From DASYLJ01 sp964404165 (GTDB lineage Bacteria; Desulfobacterota; Binatia; DP-6): 64,000 nt of DNA. Numbering within the stretch: position 1 is the first letter of the stretch; each line of letters opens with the position of its first letter. Shown in pieces: positions 36,943 to 44,946 of the stretch. Both the position numbers and the translations under genes were made by a program. The stretch is taken from assembly GCA_964404165.1 (NCBI GenBank), contig CAYOIZ010000003.1:158060-222059 (forward strand), written 5' to 3'. A model generated the notes under the pieces. That model did not search any database. It was given only the letters and a program-made list of their open reading frames with translations, and was not told the DNA's origin.

Positions 36943-38022
36943 GTGGAGCGCTCGTCACTGCCACTGTTCCGTCGCTTCCCGGGGCTCGCCGGACGCCTGC
37001 CGCGCGTGGCGCTGACGGATCTGCCGACGCCCGTCGCACCGCTCGAGCACCTCGGACGCGAGCGCGGCATCCCGCGCCTGTGGATCAAGCGCGACGATCT
37101 CACCGCCCCGAGCTACGGCGGCAACAAGCCGCGCAAGCTGGAGTTCCTGCTCGGTGCGGCGCAGGCGGCGGGCCGCCGGCGCGTGATGACGTTCGGCGGC
37201 ATCGGCACCCATCACGGCCTCGCCACCACGATCTGCGCGCGCAGCGCCGGCATGCGCACCGTCCTCGTGCTGATTCCGCAACCGGTCACGCCGCACGTGC
37301 AGCGCTGTCTGCTGCTCGACCATGCCTACGGGGCCGAGCTGCACCTGGCGCGCAACGTGGCCGACGTGGTGCGCCGCGGTCTGGCGCTGCTCGCCCGCGG
37401 CCGGCTGCGCGGCGACGTCCCCGCCATCATCCCGACCGGTGGGACGTCGGCCGTCGGCAGCGCCGGCTACGTCAACGCCGCGCTCGAGCTGGCGGAGCAG
37501 GTCGCCGCCGGGGAGCTGCCCGAGCCCGACGCGGTGTTCGTCCCGCTCGGCAGCGGCGGCACGTTGGCCGGGCTCGCCCTCGGCCTGCGGCTCGGCGGCC
37601 TGCGCACGCGTGTCGTCGGCGTGCTCGTCACCGACATCCTGCCGCCCTCGCCGGCGCGGCTCGCCCGGCTGGCGAGAGCCTGCGCGCGCCGGCTCGCTCC
37701 CGACGTGCCCGCCGTCACGATCGGGCCCGCCGACTTCGACGTCGTGCGCGACTGGGTGGGGCCGGGCTACGGCTCGCCCACGCCCGCCGCCGAGGCGGCG
37801 CGCGACCTGCTCGCGCGGCACGAAGGCATCGGGCTCGAGACGACGTACACCGCGAAATGTCTCGCCGCCCTGCTCCACCTCGCCACGACGCCCGCCTACC
37901 GCGACCGCACGCTGCTCTTCTGGAACACGTTCAGCAGCGTCGACCCGGGCGCAGCGCTCGACGCCCTGCCCGACCCGCGCGCGCTGCCGCCCGCGTTCCA
38001 CCGCTTCTTCCCGCCGGCGTGA
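36943..38022 (+). CDS. ACC deaminase / D-cysteine desulfhydrase family PLP enzyme
   Basis: 359 residues from GTG 36943. Fold-type II PLP signature: I-K-R-D-D-L-T, S-Y-G-G-N-K-P-R-K-L-E with the Schiff-base Lys, and the phosphate-binding G-G-T-S-A-V-G-S-A-G-Y and P-L-G-S-G-G-T-L-A-G-L. The family includes ACC deaminase and D-cysteine desulfhydrase; the sulfur operon 3 kb away makes the second plausible, but specificity cannot be read. It ends next to the convergent VCBS lipoprotein gene. Confidence 0.87.
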   Translation: MERSSLPLFRRFPGLAGRLPRVALTDLPTPVAPLEHLGRERGIPRLWIKRDDLTAPSYGGNKPRKLEFLLGAAQAAGRRRVMTFGGIGTHHGLATTICARSAGMRTVLVLIPQPVTPHVQRCLLLDHAYGAELHLARNVADVVRRGLALLARGRLRGDVPAIIPTGGTSAVGSAGYVNAALELAEQVAAGELPEPDAVFVPLGSGGTLAGLALGLRLGGLRTRVVGVLVTDILPPSPARLARLARACARRLAPDVPAVTIGPADFDVVRDWVGPGYGSPTPAAEAARDLLARHEGIGLETTYTAKCLAALLHLATTPAYRDRTLLFWNTFSSVDPGAALDALPDPRALPPAFHRFFPPA

Positions 38023-39264
38023 TCAGAGCGTGCCGTGGTCGATGTTCCAGGTGATGTCGCCCTTCGTGAGCGGGCTCACCACCGACTTCTCCCAGGCGCC
38101 GTTCTTCCACACGTAGCGCCGCAGCTCGTTCTGGTCTTCCGAGCCGACGTAGAGCTCGACGGTGCCGTCGCCGTCGAGGTCGGCGAGGTGCACGGGCTGC
38201 TCGAAGCCGCTCGACCCGGCGTCGATGAGGGTCTTCTTCCAGCCGGCCCCGTCCTGCTCGAAGAGCCACAGGCCCGACGCCATGGCGCCGGCGACGATGT
38301 CGATCTTGCCGTCGCCGTTGACGTCGCCGGCGGTGATCGCGCGCATCTGCCGATCCGGCACGGTCGCGACGACGCTGCTCTCGAACTTGCCGTCCTTCCA
38401 GCGGTACTGCTTCACGGTCACGGGACGCACGACGGCGCCGCCCTGGCCGATGGCCCCTTCCCACGCGACGTAGACCTCGGCGATGCCGTCCTTGTCGACG
38501 TCGGCGGCGAGGACCTCCTTCGCGTGCGTGTCGCCGGGCGCGTCGACGATCGACTTCTGCCAGCCGTCCTTGGTGTGCTTGTACATGCGCACCTCGCCGG
38601 GCTGCTCGACGTCGAGCTTGTTGGGCGCGCTCGGCGTGGCGAAGAACTCGGCGACCCCGTCACCGTCGACGTCGCCGAGCTCGATCTCGTGCACGAACGT
38701 GTTCGGCGTCTTGTCGACCTCTTCGACGCGCCAGTTCTCGTCGGGATGCACCACGACGATGACGCCCTGGTCGTGCGTGGCGATGACGAGCTCCTGCTTG
38801 CCGTCGCCGTCGACGTCGCCCACCTCGATGTCGCGCAGGCGATCGAACTTGCCGCCGAACTTCGGGTTCCAGTGCGTCTCGGCCTTCCACTGGCCGTCGG
38901 CGAACTTCCACGTGCGCAGCAGCGCCTGGTTGCCGCCGATAGTGAGGAGCCCGCCGTCCCACGGGATGGCCTTGTGGAGGACGTTGCTGTCCGGATCTTC
39001 CAGCACCACGGTCTTCCAGCCCTCGGGCGTCTGCCGCACGATCAGCAGCTTCGCCGGGCCGGGCACCGCGCCGCCACCACCGGGCTGCGGCACGAACTGC
39101 GCCTGCGCCACGAGCAACGCCGGAAACGGGCCGCCCTCGAGCGGCTGACGAACCGGCGCCTTGGCGGTTGCGGGTGCAGCGGGAGCCGGCGCGGAGCTCG
39201 TCGATTCGGAGCCTCCACCGCAGGCCGTGAGAGCGAGACAGATCACGGGCAGGACACGACGCAT
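38023..39264 (-). CDS. FG-GAP/VCBS-repeat lipoprotein
   Basis: 413 residues from ATG 39264, with GGAGGT upstream. The lipobox is L-A-L-T-A-C. Five calcium-loop repeats of the form G-D-V-D-G-D-G-K-x-E-L-V-I-A are spread from about 150 to 395, giving an integrin-like beta-propeller at the cell surface or in the periplasm. The repeats predict a binding or structural role, not catalysis. The first 60 residues are an Ala/Pro/Ser-rich linker. Confidence 0.85.
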   Translation of the reverse strand: MRRVLPVICLALTACGGGSESTSSAPAPAAPATAKAPVRQPLEGGPFPALLVAQAQFVPQPGGGGAVPGPAKLLIVRQTPEGWKTVVLEDPDSNVLHKAIPWDGGLLTIGGNQALLRTWKFADGQWKAETHWNPKFGGKFDRLRDIEVGDVDGDGKQELVIATHDQGVIVVVHPDENWRVEEVDKTPNTFVHEIELGDVDGDGVAEFFATPSAPNKLDVEQPGEVRMYKHTKDGWQKSIVDAPGDTHAKEVLAADVDKDGIAEVYVAWEGAIGQGGAVVRPVTVKQYRWKDGKFESSVVATVPDRQMRAITAGDVNGDGKIDIVAGAMASGLWLFEQDGAGWKKTLIDAGSSGFEQPVHLADLDGDGTVELYVGSEDQNELRRYVWKNGAWEKSVVSPLTKGDITWNIDHGTL

Positions 39265-39330
39265 GCACGTACCTCCAGCCGTCGCATGGAGCCGGGTCGC
39301 CGCCCGAATGTCAACGCGCACGCCCGGCGC

Positions 39331-40242
39331 TCACTGCGGCGGCGTCGACAGGCGCGGCGCGCGATACACCGGCGGCAGGCGGAAGACGGTGTGCCCATGG
39401 TCGCCGATGAAAGCGTCGAACTGCGCGCCCAGGTTCATCTCGTCGGGATCGTGCGTCGTCATGAAGCGGTTCAGCGCGGCGTCGTCGCGGAAGCCGAACA
39501 CCGTCGACACCGCCGGACCCGGGCGCGTGGCGTCGACGAAGGTCTCGACGCTGACCAGCCCGTCGACGGCCAGGAACTTCCGGCGACCCTCGGTCTCGAA
39601 CCAGGTCTCGAACTCGGCGAGCTTGCCGGGCAGGACGTCGAAGCTCTGCACGAAGAAGCTCTTTGCCGGCATGTCGGGGGGCGTCGGGCGCTGCGCGAGA
39701 TTCGACGGCACCGGCATGCCGCCTCCCATCTTGCTCATGTCGTGACCGGCGTGCGCACCGCCGGTCGTGAGCGACCCGAGGTACGCGACCAGATCGGCGA
39801 GCTGCTGCAGCGTGAGATCCGGGTAGACGGGCATCACGGAACGGCCGTCGGCGCCGATCCAGCCCTCGCCCTCCACCAGGACCGCGTCGGGGTTGAGGAT
39901 GGCCTCGGTGAAGTAGCCGGGCGGGTGATGCGCGCCCATGCCCGTCAGATCGGGCCCTACGCCACCGGTCCCTGCCTCGGCCGAGAAGGGCTCGCCGTCG
40001 ACCTTGTGGCAGGAGTGGCAGCCGAGCTCGACGAAGTCGCGTCGTCCCGCCTCGACGTCGCCGGGTGGCGGGGTGAGCTTCCAACCCGCCGGAACTCCGC
40101 CGAGCTTGTGCAGCGCGTCCATCGTCATGCGCGGACCCGGGGTCCCGCTGCGCGGCGCGGAGCGTGCCGGCTTGGATCGATCGCCACAGGCGGCGATCAG
40201 GGCGATGCAGACGAGCGACACGACCAGACGGGTGGTACCCAC
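39331..40242 (-). CDS. Monoheme cytochrome c lipoprotein with alpha/beta-barrel-like C-terminus
   Basis: 303 residues from GTG 40242, which gives a lipoprotein signal (L-V-C-I-A-L-I-A-A-C). A single C-H-S-C-H heme site at about residue 76 is followed by an M-P-V-Y-P-D-L axial-Met context. From about 195 (F-F-V-Q-S-F-D-V-L-P-G-K-L-A-E-F) the protein has a small ferredoxin-like / dimeric alpha-beta barrel pattern, as in NIPSNAP-type domains. The combination is uncommon. The next open stretch upstream (40299) lacks the lipoprotein signal at its start. Confidence 0.75.
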   Translation of the reverse strand: MGTTRLVVSLVCIALIAACGDRSKPARSAPRSGTPGPRMTMDALHKLGGVPAGWKLTPPPGDVEAGRRDFVELGCHSCHKVDGEPFSAEAGTGGVGPDLTGMGAHHPPGYFTEAILNPDAVLVEGEGWIGADGRSVMPVYPDLTLQQLADLVAYLGSLTTGGAHAGHDMSKMGGGMPVPSNLAQRPTPPDMPAKSFFVQSFDVLPGKLAEFETWFETEGRRKFLAVDGLVSVETFVDATRPGPAVSTVFGFRDDAALNRFMTTHDPDEMNLGAQFDAFIGDHGHTVFRLPPVYRAPRLSTPPQ

Positions 40243-40359
40243 GGCGTCCCAGCTCGCCACAAGCTGCGCGGGGTGGCAAGTCGCGCCCGCAGACGCCATG
40301 TCGATGCGGATGATTCGGGCGGGGAAAATCGAAAAACCTCGTACCGCTCCCGAAAATTC

Positions 40360-40389
40360 TTGACAGTGACGCGACGCGCTGGCATCTAG
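40360..40389 (+). promoter_or_regulatory. Promoter of the sulfate operon leader
   Basis: A perfect TTGACA (40360-40365) stands 37 bp before the leader-peptide ATG. The -10 is poor: CATCTA (40383-40388, 17-nt spacer) is the best candidate. Transcription would begin near 40396-40402, leaving almost no 5' UTR, so the leader peptide could be translated leaderless. Confidence 0.55.
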
Positions 40390-40401
40390 ACATCCGTGAC
40401 G

Positions 40402-40494
40402 ATGCTGACCGCAGCGACGTGCTGTTGTTGTAGCGAGGCCCGGGGGGCTTTCCGCGCCGCTGGTCGCATCGCGCTCGTCGCTCTGCAGTCGTAA
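40402..40494 (+). CDS. Cysteine-rich leader peptide (attenuator uORF)
   Basis: 30 codons. The peptide starts M-L-T-A-A-T-C-C-C-C-S-E-A-R and ends A-L-V-A-L-Q-S. Codons 7-10 (40420-40431) are four consecutive cysteine codons, TGC TGT TGT TGT. There is no ribosome binding site, but the ATG is within a few bases of the predicted transcription start. An intrinsic terminator begins 29 nt after the stop. The first transport gene of the sulfate operon is 442 bp further. By analogy with trp/his leaders and the poly-Cys upstream ORFs of mycobacteria, ribosome stalling here when Cys-tRNA is short would control read-through. Family and mechanism are inferred. Confidence 0.75.
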   Translation: MLTAATCCCCSEARGAFRAAGRIALVALQS

Positions 40495-40522
40495 GTAGTC
40501 CTAAGCGAATCGCATGCTCCAA

Positions 40523-40560
40523 AGGCCCGGGAGGCTCCAGCCCCCCGGGCCTTTTTCTTT
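40523..40560 (+). terminator. Intrinsic terminator (attenuator) after the Cys leader
   Basis: AGGCCCGGG (40523-40531) pairs with CCCGGGCCT (40544-40552), a 9-bp all-matching stem that can extend inward, followed directly by TTTTTCTTTT. It lies after the leader peptide and ahead of the transport genes, so transcripts that stop here carry only the peptide. The 3' arm is also fully complementary to 40436-40449 inside the leader. Confidence 0.85.
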
Positions 40561-40616
40561 TCCGGAGCCGCGAAGGACGACCAACTCACGACGACCAACC
40601 GCAGAGGACAAGCACG

Positions 40617-40823
40617 ATGAACACCACCGACACCGCCAAGAAGCACACCCTGCAGCTCCGCTGGCTCCGCCTGAAGCGGCACCTGCGCTCCGTCAACGAC
40701 AGCACCCGGGCCCTCCGGGACGCCGCTCGCGCCCAGTCCGTTCCCGCCCCCGCCCTCTTCCCGTTCGACCCGTCCCTGGATTCCCTTTGTCGTAGCTCCT
40801 CCGTCCGTTCGCTGGCTGCCTAG
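40617..40823 (+). CDS. Small hypothetical protein in the sulfate operon leader
   Basis: 68 codons, not recognised. AGAGGA stands about 8 nt before the ATG. The N-terminal half is basic (K-K-H-T-L-Q-L-R-W-L-R-L-K-R-H-L-R), the rest Ser/Pro-rich. It lies after the attenuator terminator, 112 bp before the sulfate-binding protein gene. It may be a real peptide, a second regulatory upstream ORF, or a chance frame. Confidence 0.4.
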   Translation: MNTTDTAKKHTLQLRWLRLKRHLRSVNDSTRALRDAARAQSVPAPALFPFDPSLDSLCRSSSVRSLAA

Positions 40824-40863
40824 CCGCCTCGAGTTCCCCCACATCGATTTCGTAGCCCCCCGC

Positions 40864-40883
40864 GCCGATGCGCTCGCATCGGC
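40864..40883. repeat. Perfect hairpin in the leader of sbp
   Basis: GCCGATGCG-CT-CGCATCGGC is a perfect inverted repeat with a 2-nt centre, 52 bp before the sbp start. In RNA it forms a very stable stem; with no T-tract it is not a terminator. It could protect the message 5' of sbp or set translation level. Confidence 0.6.
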
Positions 40884-40935
40884 GAACGGGACAACTGCGT
40901 CCTGACGACGACGTCCGGACCAACAGGAGACCTTC

Positions 40936-41934
40936 ATGCGCTCTCGAATTCTCACCCTGGTTCTCGGTGCCGCCCTGCTGGCGGCGGCTCCCGTCCGCGC
41001 GACGGAGCTCGAGCTGCTCAACGTGTCGTACGACCCGACGCGTGAGCTCTACCGGGATATCAACGCGGCCTTCATCCCCGAATACAAGGCCAAGACGGGC
41101 ACGGAGCTCGTCATCAAGCAGTCGCACGGAGGCTCTGGCACCCAGGCCCGCGCCGTGGTCGACGGCCTCGAGGCCGACGTCCTGACGCTGGCGATGTGGC
41201 CCGACACGAACGCGGTCGCCAAGGCCGGCCTGCTCCCGCTCACCTGGGAGAAGGACCTGCCGAACAACTCGCTGCCCTACACCTCGACGATCGTCTTCGT
41301 CGTCCGCAAGGGCAACCCGAAGAACATCAAGGACTGGCCGGACATCATCAAGGACGGCGTCCAGATCGTGACTCCGAACCCGAAGACCTCGGGCAACGGC
41401 AAGCTGTCGTTCCTCGCGGCCTGGGGCGCGGTCACCCAGCGCGGCGGCTCCGACGCCGACGCCCTCAAGTTCGTGCAGAAGATGTACGAGCAGACCCCCG
41501 TCCTCGACCTCGGCGCCCGCGCCGCCACCGTGACCTTCGTCCAGAAGAAGATCGGTGACGTCCACCTCGCCTGGGAGAACGAGGCGCACCTCGAAGTCGA
41601 GGAGGCGAACGGCGCCGTCGAGCTCGTCTACCCGCCGATCAGCTTCCTCGCCGAGCCGAACGTGGCGGTCGTCACGGAGAACGCCAAGCGCAAGGGCACG
41701 ACCGACGCCGCGAAGGCCTACCTCGAGTTCCTCTACACGCCCGCAGGCCAGGAGATCATCGCCAAGAACTTCTACCGGCCGACGAATGCGCAGGTCCTCG
41801 AGCAGCACCGCGCGACGTTCCCCGACATCAAGATGTTCGGCGTGAAGGCCGTCGCCAACAGCTGGGACGACGCCTACGCCAAGTACTTCGGCGACGGTGG
41901 TCTGTTCGACACCTTCTACAAGCCGAAGAAGTGA
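40936..41934 (+). CDS. sbp: Sulfate/thiosulfate ABC transporter substrate-binding protein
   Basis: 332 residues with signal peptide M-R-S-R-I-L-T-L-V-L-G-A-A-L-L-A-A. Family landmarks: L-L-N-V-S-Y-D-P-T-R-E-L-Y near residue 29, Q-S-H-G-G-S-G-T-Q-A-R-A-V, P-N-P-K-T-S-G-N-G and T-F-V-Q-K-K-I-G-D-V. The oxyanion is held by main-chain and Ser/Thr groups in known structures. AGGAGA is placed well before ATG 40936. It feeds the CysTWA transporter encoded next. Confidence 0.95.
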   Translation: MRSRILTLVLGAALLAAAPVRATELELLNVSYDPTRELYRDINAAFIPEYKAKTGTELVIKQSHGGSGTQARAVVDGLEADVLTLAMWPDTNAVAKAGLLPLTWEKDLPNNSLPYTSTIVFVVRKGNPKNIKDWPDIIKDGVQIVTPNPKTSGNGKLSFLAAWGAVTQRGGSDADALKFVQKMYEQTPVLDLGARAATVTFVQKKIGDVHLAWENEAHLEVEEANGAVELVYPPISFLAEPNVAVVTENAKRKGTTDAAKAYLEFLYTPAGQEIIAKNFYRPTNAQVLEQHRATFPDIKMFGVKAVANSWDDAYAKYFGDGGLFDTFYKPKK

Positions 41935-41962
41935 CGACGGATCGGACCAGGAGAACCGACAC

Positions 41963-42787
41963 ATGATCGACGTCAATCGCCGCGTGCTGCCCGGGTTCGG
42001 TCTGAGCCTCGGCTACACGCTCCTCTACATGAGCATCCTGGTCGCCATCCCGCTCGGGGCCGGCTTCCTGAAGGCATCGGACCTCTCGTTCGACGCCTTC
42101 TGGGCCGCGGTCTCCTCCGAGCGGGCGGTGGCGGCCTACACGCTCACCGTGGGGGCATCGTTCGTCTCGGCCGTGATCAACGTGGTGTTGGGGGCGCTGG
42201 TGGCGTGGGTGTTGGTCCGGTACGAGTTCCCGGGGAAGGCCATCTTCGACTCGCTGGTCGACTTCCCCTTCGCACTGCCGACGGCAGTCGCCGGACTGGT
42301 CTTCTCGAATCTCCTCGTCGAGAACGGCTGGTACGGCCAGTACCTGGTGCCGATCGGCATCCAGGGCGCCTACTCGCGACTGGGCATCGTCATCGTCCTG
42401 GTCTTCATCGGCTTCCCCTTCGTCGTCCGGACCCTCCAGCCCGTGCTGGAGGGTCTCGAGAAGGACGTCGAGGAGGCGGCGGCGTGCCTCGGCGCCAATC
42501 GGTTCCAGACCGCGGTGCGCGTGATCTTCCCGTCCATCCTGCCGGCGACCATCACCGGCTTCGCGCTCGCGTTCGCGCGCTCGCTCGGTGAGTACGGCTC
42601 GGTCGTCTTCATCTCCGGCAACATGCCGTTCAAGACCGAGATCGCGCCGGTGCTGATCGTCGCCCGCCTGGAGGAGTTCGCCTACGCGGAGGCCACGGCG
42701 ATCGCCGTCGTCCTCCTCTGCATCTCCTTCGTCACCCTGTTCGCCATCAACCTCCTCGAACGATGGAGCTCGCGTCATCATGTCTGA
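41963..42787 (+). CDS. cysT: Sulfate ABC transporter permease CysT (CysU)
   Basis: 274 residues, six hydrophobic helices. The EAA loop E-A-A-A-C-L-G-A-N-R-F-Q-T-A-V-R-V-I-F-P binds the ATPase. D-F-P-F-A-L-P-T-A-V-A-G-L-V-F is typical of CysT. Start ATG 41963 with AGGAG upstream. The stop is overlapped by cysW (8 bp). Confidence 0.95.
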   Translation: MIDVNRRVLPGFGLSLGYTLLYMSILVAIPLGAGFLKASDLSFDAFWAAVSSERAVAAYTLTVGASFVSAVINVVLGALVAWVLVRYEFPGKAIFDSLVDFPFALPTAVAGLVFSNLLVENGWYGQYLVPIGIQGAYSRLGIVIVLVFIGFPFVVRTLQPVLEGLEKDVEEAAACLGANRFQTAVRVIFPSILPATITGFALAFARSLGEYGSVVFISGNMPFKTEIAPVLIVARLEEFAYAEATAIAVVLLCISFVTLFAINLLERWSSRHHV

Positions 42788-43667
42788 CCATCCGGCCCCC
42801 GACCGCCAGCGCGCGCACGACGACCCGCCGTGGGTTCGTCGCACGCTGATCGGACTCGCACTCGCCATCATGATCGGCCTCGTGGTCGTGCCGCTCGTGA
42901 ACGTCTTCGTGGAAGCGTTCGCCGACGGCGCCGCCGCCTACTGGCACAACCTGGTCGACGACCCCGACACGCTGCACTCGATCAAGCTCACGCTGATGGT
43001 GGCGCCGGTCGCCGTCATCCTGAACCTGATCTTCGGTATCGCCGCCGCCTGGGCCATCGCCCGCTTCAAGTTCCCCGGTCGCACGTTGCTGACGGCGCTG
43101 ATCGACCTGCCGTTCACGGTCTCGCCGGTCGTCGTCGGTCTGTTCCTGATCCTGCTCTTCGGACTCCAGGGCTACTTCGGCCACTGGCTCCGCGACCACG
43201 ACATCAAGATCATCTTCGCCTACCCCGGCCTCGTCATCGCCACCTGCTTCGTCACCTTCCCGGTGATCGCGCGCGAGCTCATCCCGCTCATGGAAGCGCT
43301 CGGTTCCGAGGAGGAGGTGGCCGCCGTGAGCCTCGGCGCCCGCGGCTGGCAACTGTTCTCGATGATCACGCTGCCCAGCATCAAGTGGGGCCTGCTCTAC
43401 GGCGTGATCCTCTGCAACGCCCGCGCGATGGGCGAGTTCGGCGCGGTGTTCGTCGTGTCGGGCCACATCGCCGGCAAGACCGACACCATGCCGCTGCGCG
43501 TGGAGAAGCTGTTCCAGGAATACAACATGCCCGGCTCGTTCGCGGTCGCGTCGGTGCTCGCCATGCTGGCGCTCGTCACGCTCCTCGTGAAGACGTCGCT
43601 CGAGTGGAAGACCCGCCGTGATCTCGAAGAAGCCAAGCGACTGCAGGTCGCAGGAGGAAACGCATGA
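42780..43667 (+). CDS. cysW: Sulfate ABC transporter permease CysW
   Basis: 295 residues, six helices. D-L-P-F-T-V-S-P-V-V-V-G-L-F-L and the EAA loop V-A-A-V-S-L-G-A-R-G-W-Q-L-F are typical of CysW. A long charged C-terminal tail (T-S-L-E-W-K-T-R-R-D-L-E-E-A-K-R) follows. It pairs with CysT in the membrane; the 3' end overlaps cysA by 4 bp. Confidence 0.95.
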   Translation: MSDHPAPDRQRAHDDPPWVRRTLIGLALAIMIGLVVVPLVNVFVEAFADGAAAYWHNLVDDPDTLHSIKLTLMVAPVAVILNLIFGIAAAWAIARFKFPGRTLLTALIDLPFTVSPVVVGLFLILLFGLQGYFGHWLRDHDIKIIFAYPGLVIATCFVTFPVIARELIPLMEALGSEEEVAAVSLGARGWQLFSMITLPSIKWGLLYGVILCNARAMGEFGAVFVVSGHIAGKTDTMPLRVEKLFQEYNMPGSFAVASVLAMLALVTLLVKTSLEWKTRRDLEEAKRLQVAGGNA

Positions 43668-44722
43668 GCATCACCGTCAAGAACGTCACGAAACGCTTCG
43701 GCGACTTCCTGGCGCTCGACAACGTCAATCTGGAGGTCCCGCCGGGCGAGCTGCTCGCCCTGCTCGGTCCGTCCGGGTCCGGCAAGACGACGCTGTTGCG
43801 CATCATCTCGGGTCTCGAATCGTCGGACTCGGGGACGGTGCACTACCACGACGAGGACGTGACCGACGCTGCGGTGAGGGAGCGCAACGTGGGCTTCGTC
43901 TTCCAGCACTATGCGCTGTTCCGTCACATGACGGTATTCGACAACGTCGCGTTCGGCATGCGCGTCCGGAACGCGACGAAGAGCGACATCCGCGATCGCG
44001 TCCACGAGCTGCTCCGCCTGGTGCAGCTCGAGGGGCTCGAGCGCTCGCTGCCGCAGCAGCTCTCCGGCGGCCAGCGCCAGCGCGTGGCCCTGGCCCGCGC
44101 ACTCGCCGCGCAGCCGAAGGTGCTGCTGCTCGACGAGCCGTTCGGCGCGCTCGACGCCAAGGTCCGCACCGAGCTGCGACAGTGGCTGCGGCGGCTCCAC
44201 GACGAGCTGCACGTCACCAGCGTGTTCGTGACGCACGACCAGGAGGAGGCGTTCGAGGTCTCCGATCGCGTCGTCATCATGAACCAGGGTCGCATCGAGC
44301 AGACGGGAACGCCCGCCGAGATCTTCGAGCACCCGGCGAACCCGTTCGTCATGGACTTCCTCGGCAACGTCAACGTGTTCCACGGCAGCGTGCAGCACGG
44401 GCGGGCGCTGCTCGGCAGCATGGAGGTCGCGTATCCGGCCTACCCGCACGCCGAGTCGCGCGCCGCCACGGCGTTCATCCGCTCGCACGAGCTCGAGATC
44501 CTGCGCCAGAAGAACGGGCGCCCGAGCCTCGAGGCCAAGGTCACGCACGTCAACCCGGCGCGGCCCGTCGTGAAGGTCCGCGTCTACTCCGAGCAGTTCG
44601 GCGTCGTCCTCACGGTCGACGTCAGCTGGGATCAGTACTCGACACTGCGGCTCGCCGTCGGCGACACCGTCTGGGTGTCCCCACGGCAGGTCCGGCTCTT
44701 CGTGCAGGAATACAGCATATGA
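43664..44722 (+). CDS. cysA: Sulfate ABC transporter ATPase CysA
   Basis: 352 residues. Walker A is G-P-S-G-S-G-K-T-T, the Q-loop is F-Q-H-Y-A-L, the signature is L-S-G-G-Q-R-Q-R, Walker B is L-L-L-D-E-P-F-G-A-L-D and the H-loop is F-V-T-H-D-Q-E. The C-terminal TOBE-type regulatory domain (about 240-345) is intact. GGAGG stands 7 nt before the start. Confidence 0.95.
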   Translation: MSITVKNVTKRFGDFLALDNVNLEVPPGELLALLGPSGSGKTTLLRIISGLESSDSGTVHYHDEDVTDAAVRERNVGFVFQHYALFRHMTVFDNVAFGMRVRNATKSDIRDRVHELLRLVQLEGLERSLPQQLSGGQRQRVALARALAAQPKVLLLDEPFGALDAKVRTELRQWLRRLHDELHVTSVFVTHDQEEAFEVSDRVVIMNQGRIEQTGTPAEIFEHPANPFVMDFLGNVNVFHGSVQHGRALLGSMEVAYPAYPHAESRAATAFIRSHELEILRQKNGRPSLEAKVTHVNPARPVVKVRVYSEQFGVVLTVDVSWDQYSTLRLAVGDTVWVSPRQVRLFVQEYSI

Positions 44723-44748
44723 GCTCGCGTCGGCCGAAGGAGGCGGAG

Positions 44749-44946
44749 ATGGCGAACGGATTCCCGAAGGAGGACGAGGAGGTCGGGCCGGCGCTGGACC
44801 GGATCCGCGACGCGCTCGACCGCATCCACGCCGCCCTGCGCGGCCTGCGCTATGGCACCGTGACGGCAGTCGTCCAGGACGGTGTGGTAGTACAGGTCGA
44901 GCGGACGGAAAAGTTCCGCTTGGAAAAGCGAGGACGACAAGAATGA
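44749..44946 (+). CDS. DUF2292 (YezD/OscA-like) small protein
   Basis: 65 residues from ATG 44749, chosen because AAGGAGG lies 5 nt upstream; ATG 44719, overlapping the cysA stop, is also in frame. The body A-L-R-G-L-R-Y-G-T-V-T-A-V-V-Q-D-G-V-V-V-Q then V-E-R-T-E-K-F-R-L matches the DUF2292 core. In Pseudomonas, OscA of this family is encoded beside sbp and is needed for growth on organosulfur compounds under chromate stress. Its place in a sulfate operon here supports a sulfur-starvation role. Confidence 0.85.
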   Translation: MANGFPKEDEEVGPALDRIRDALDRIHAALRGLRYGTVTAVVQDGVVVQVERTEKFRLEKRGRQE

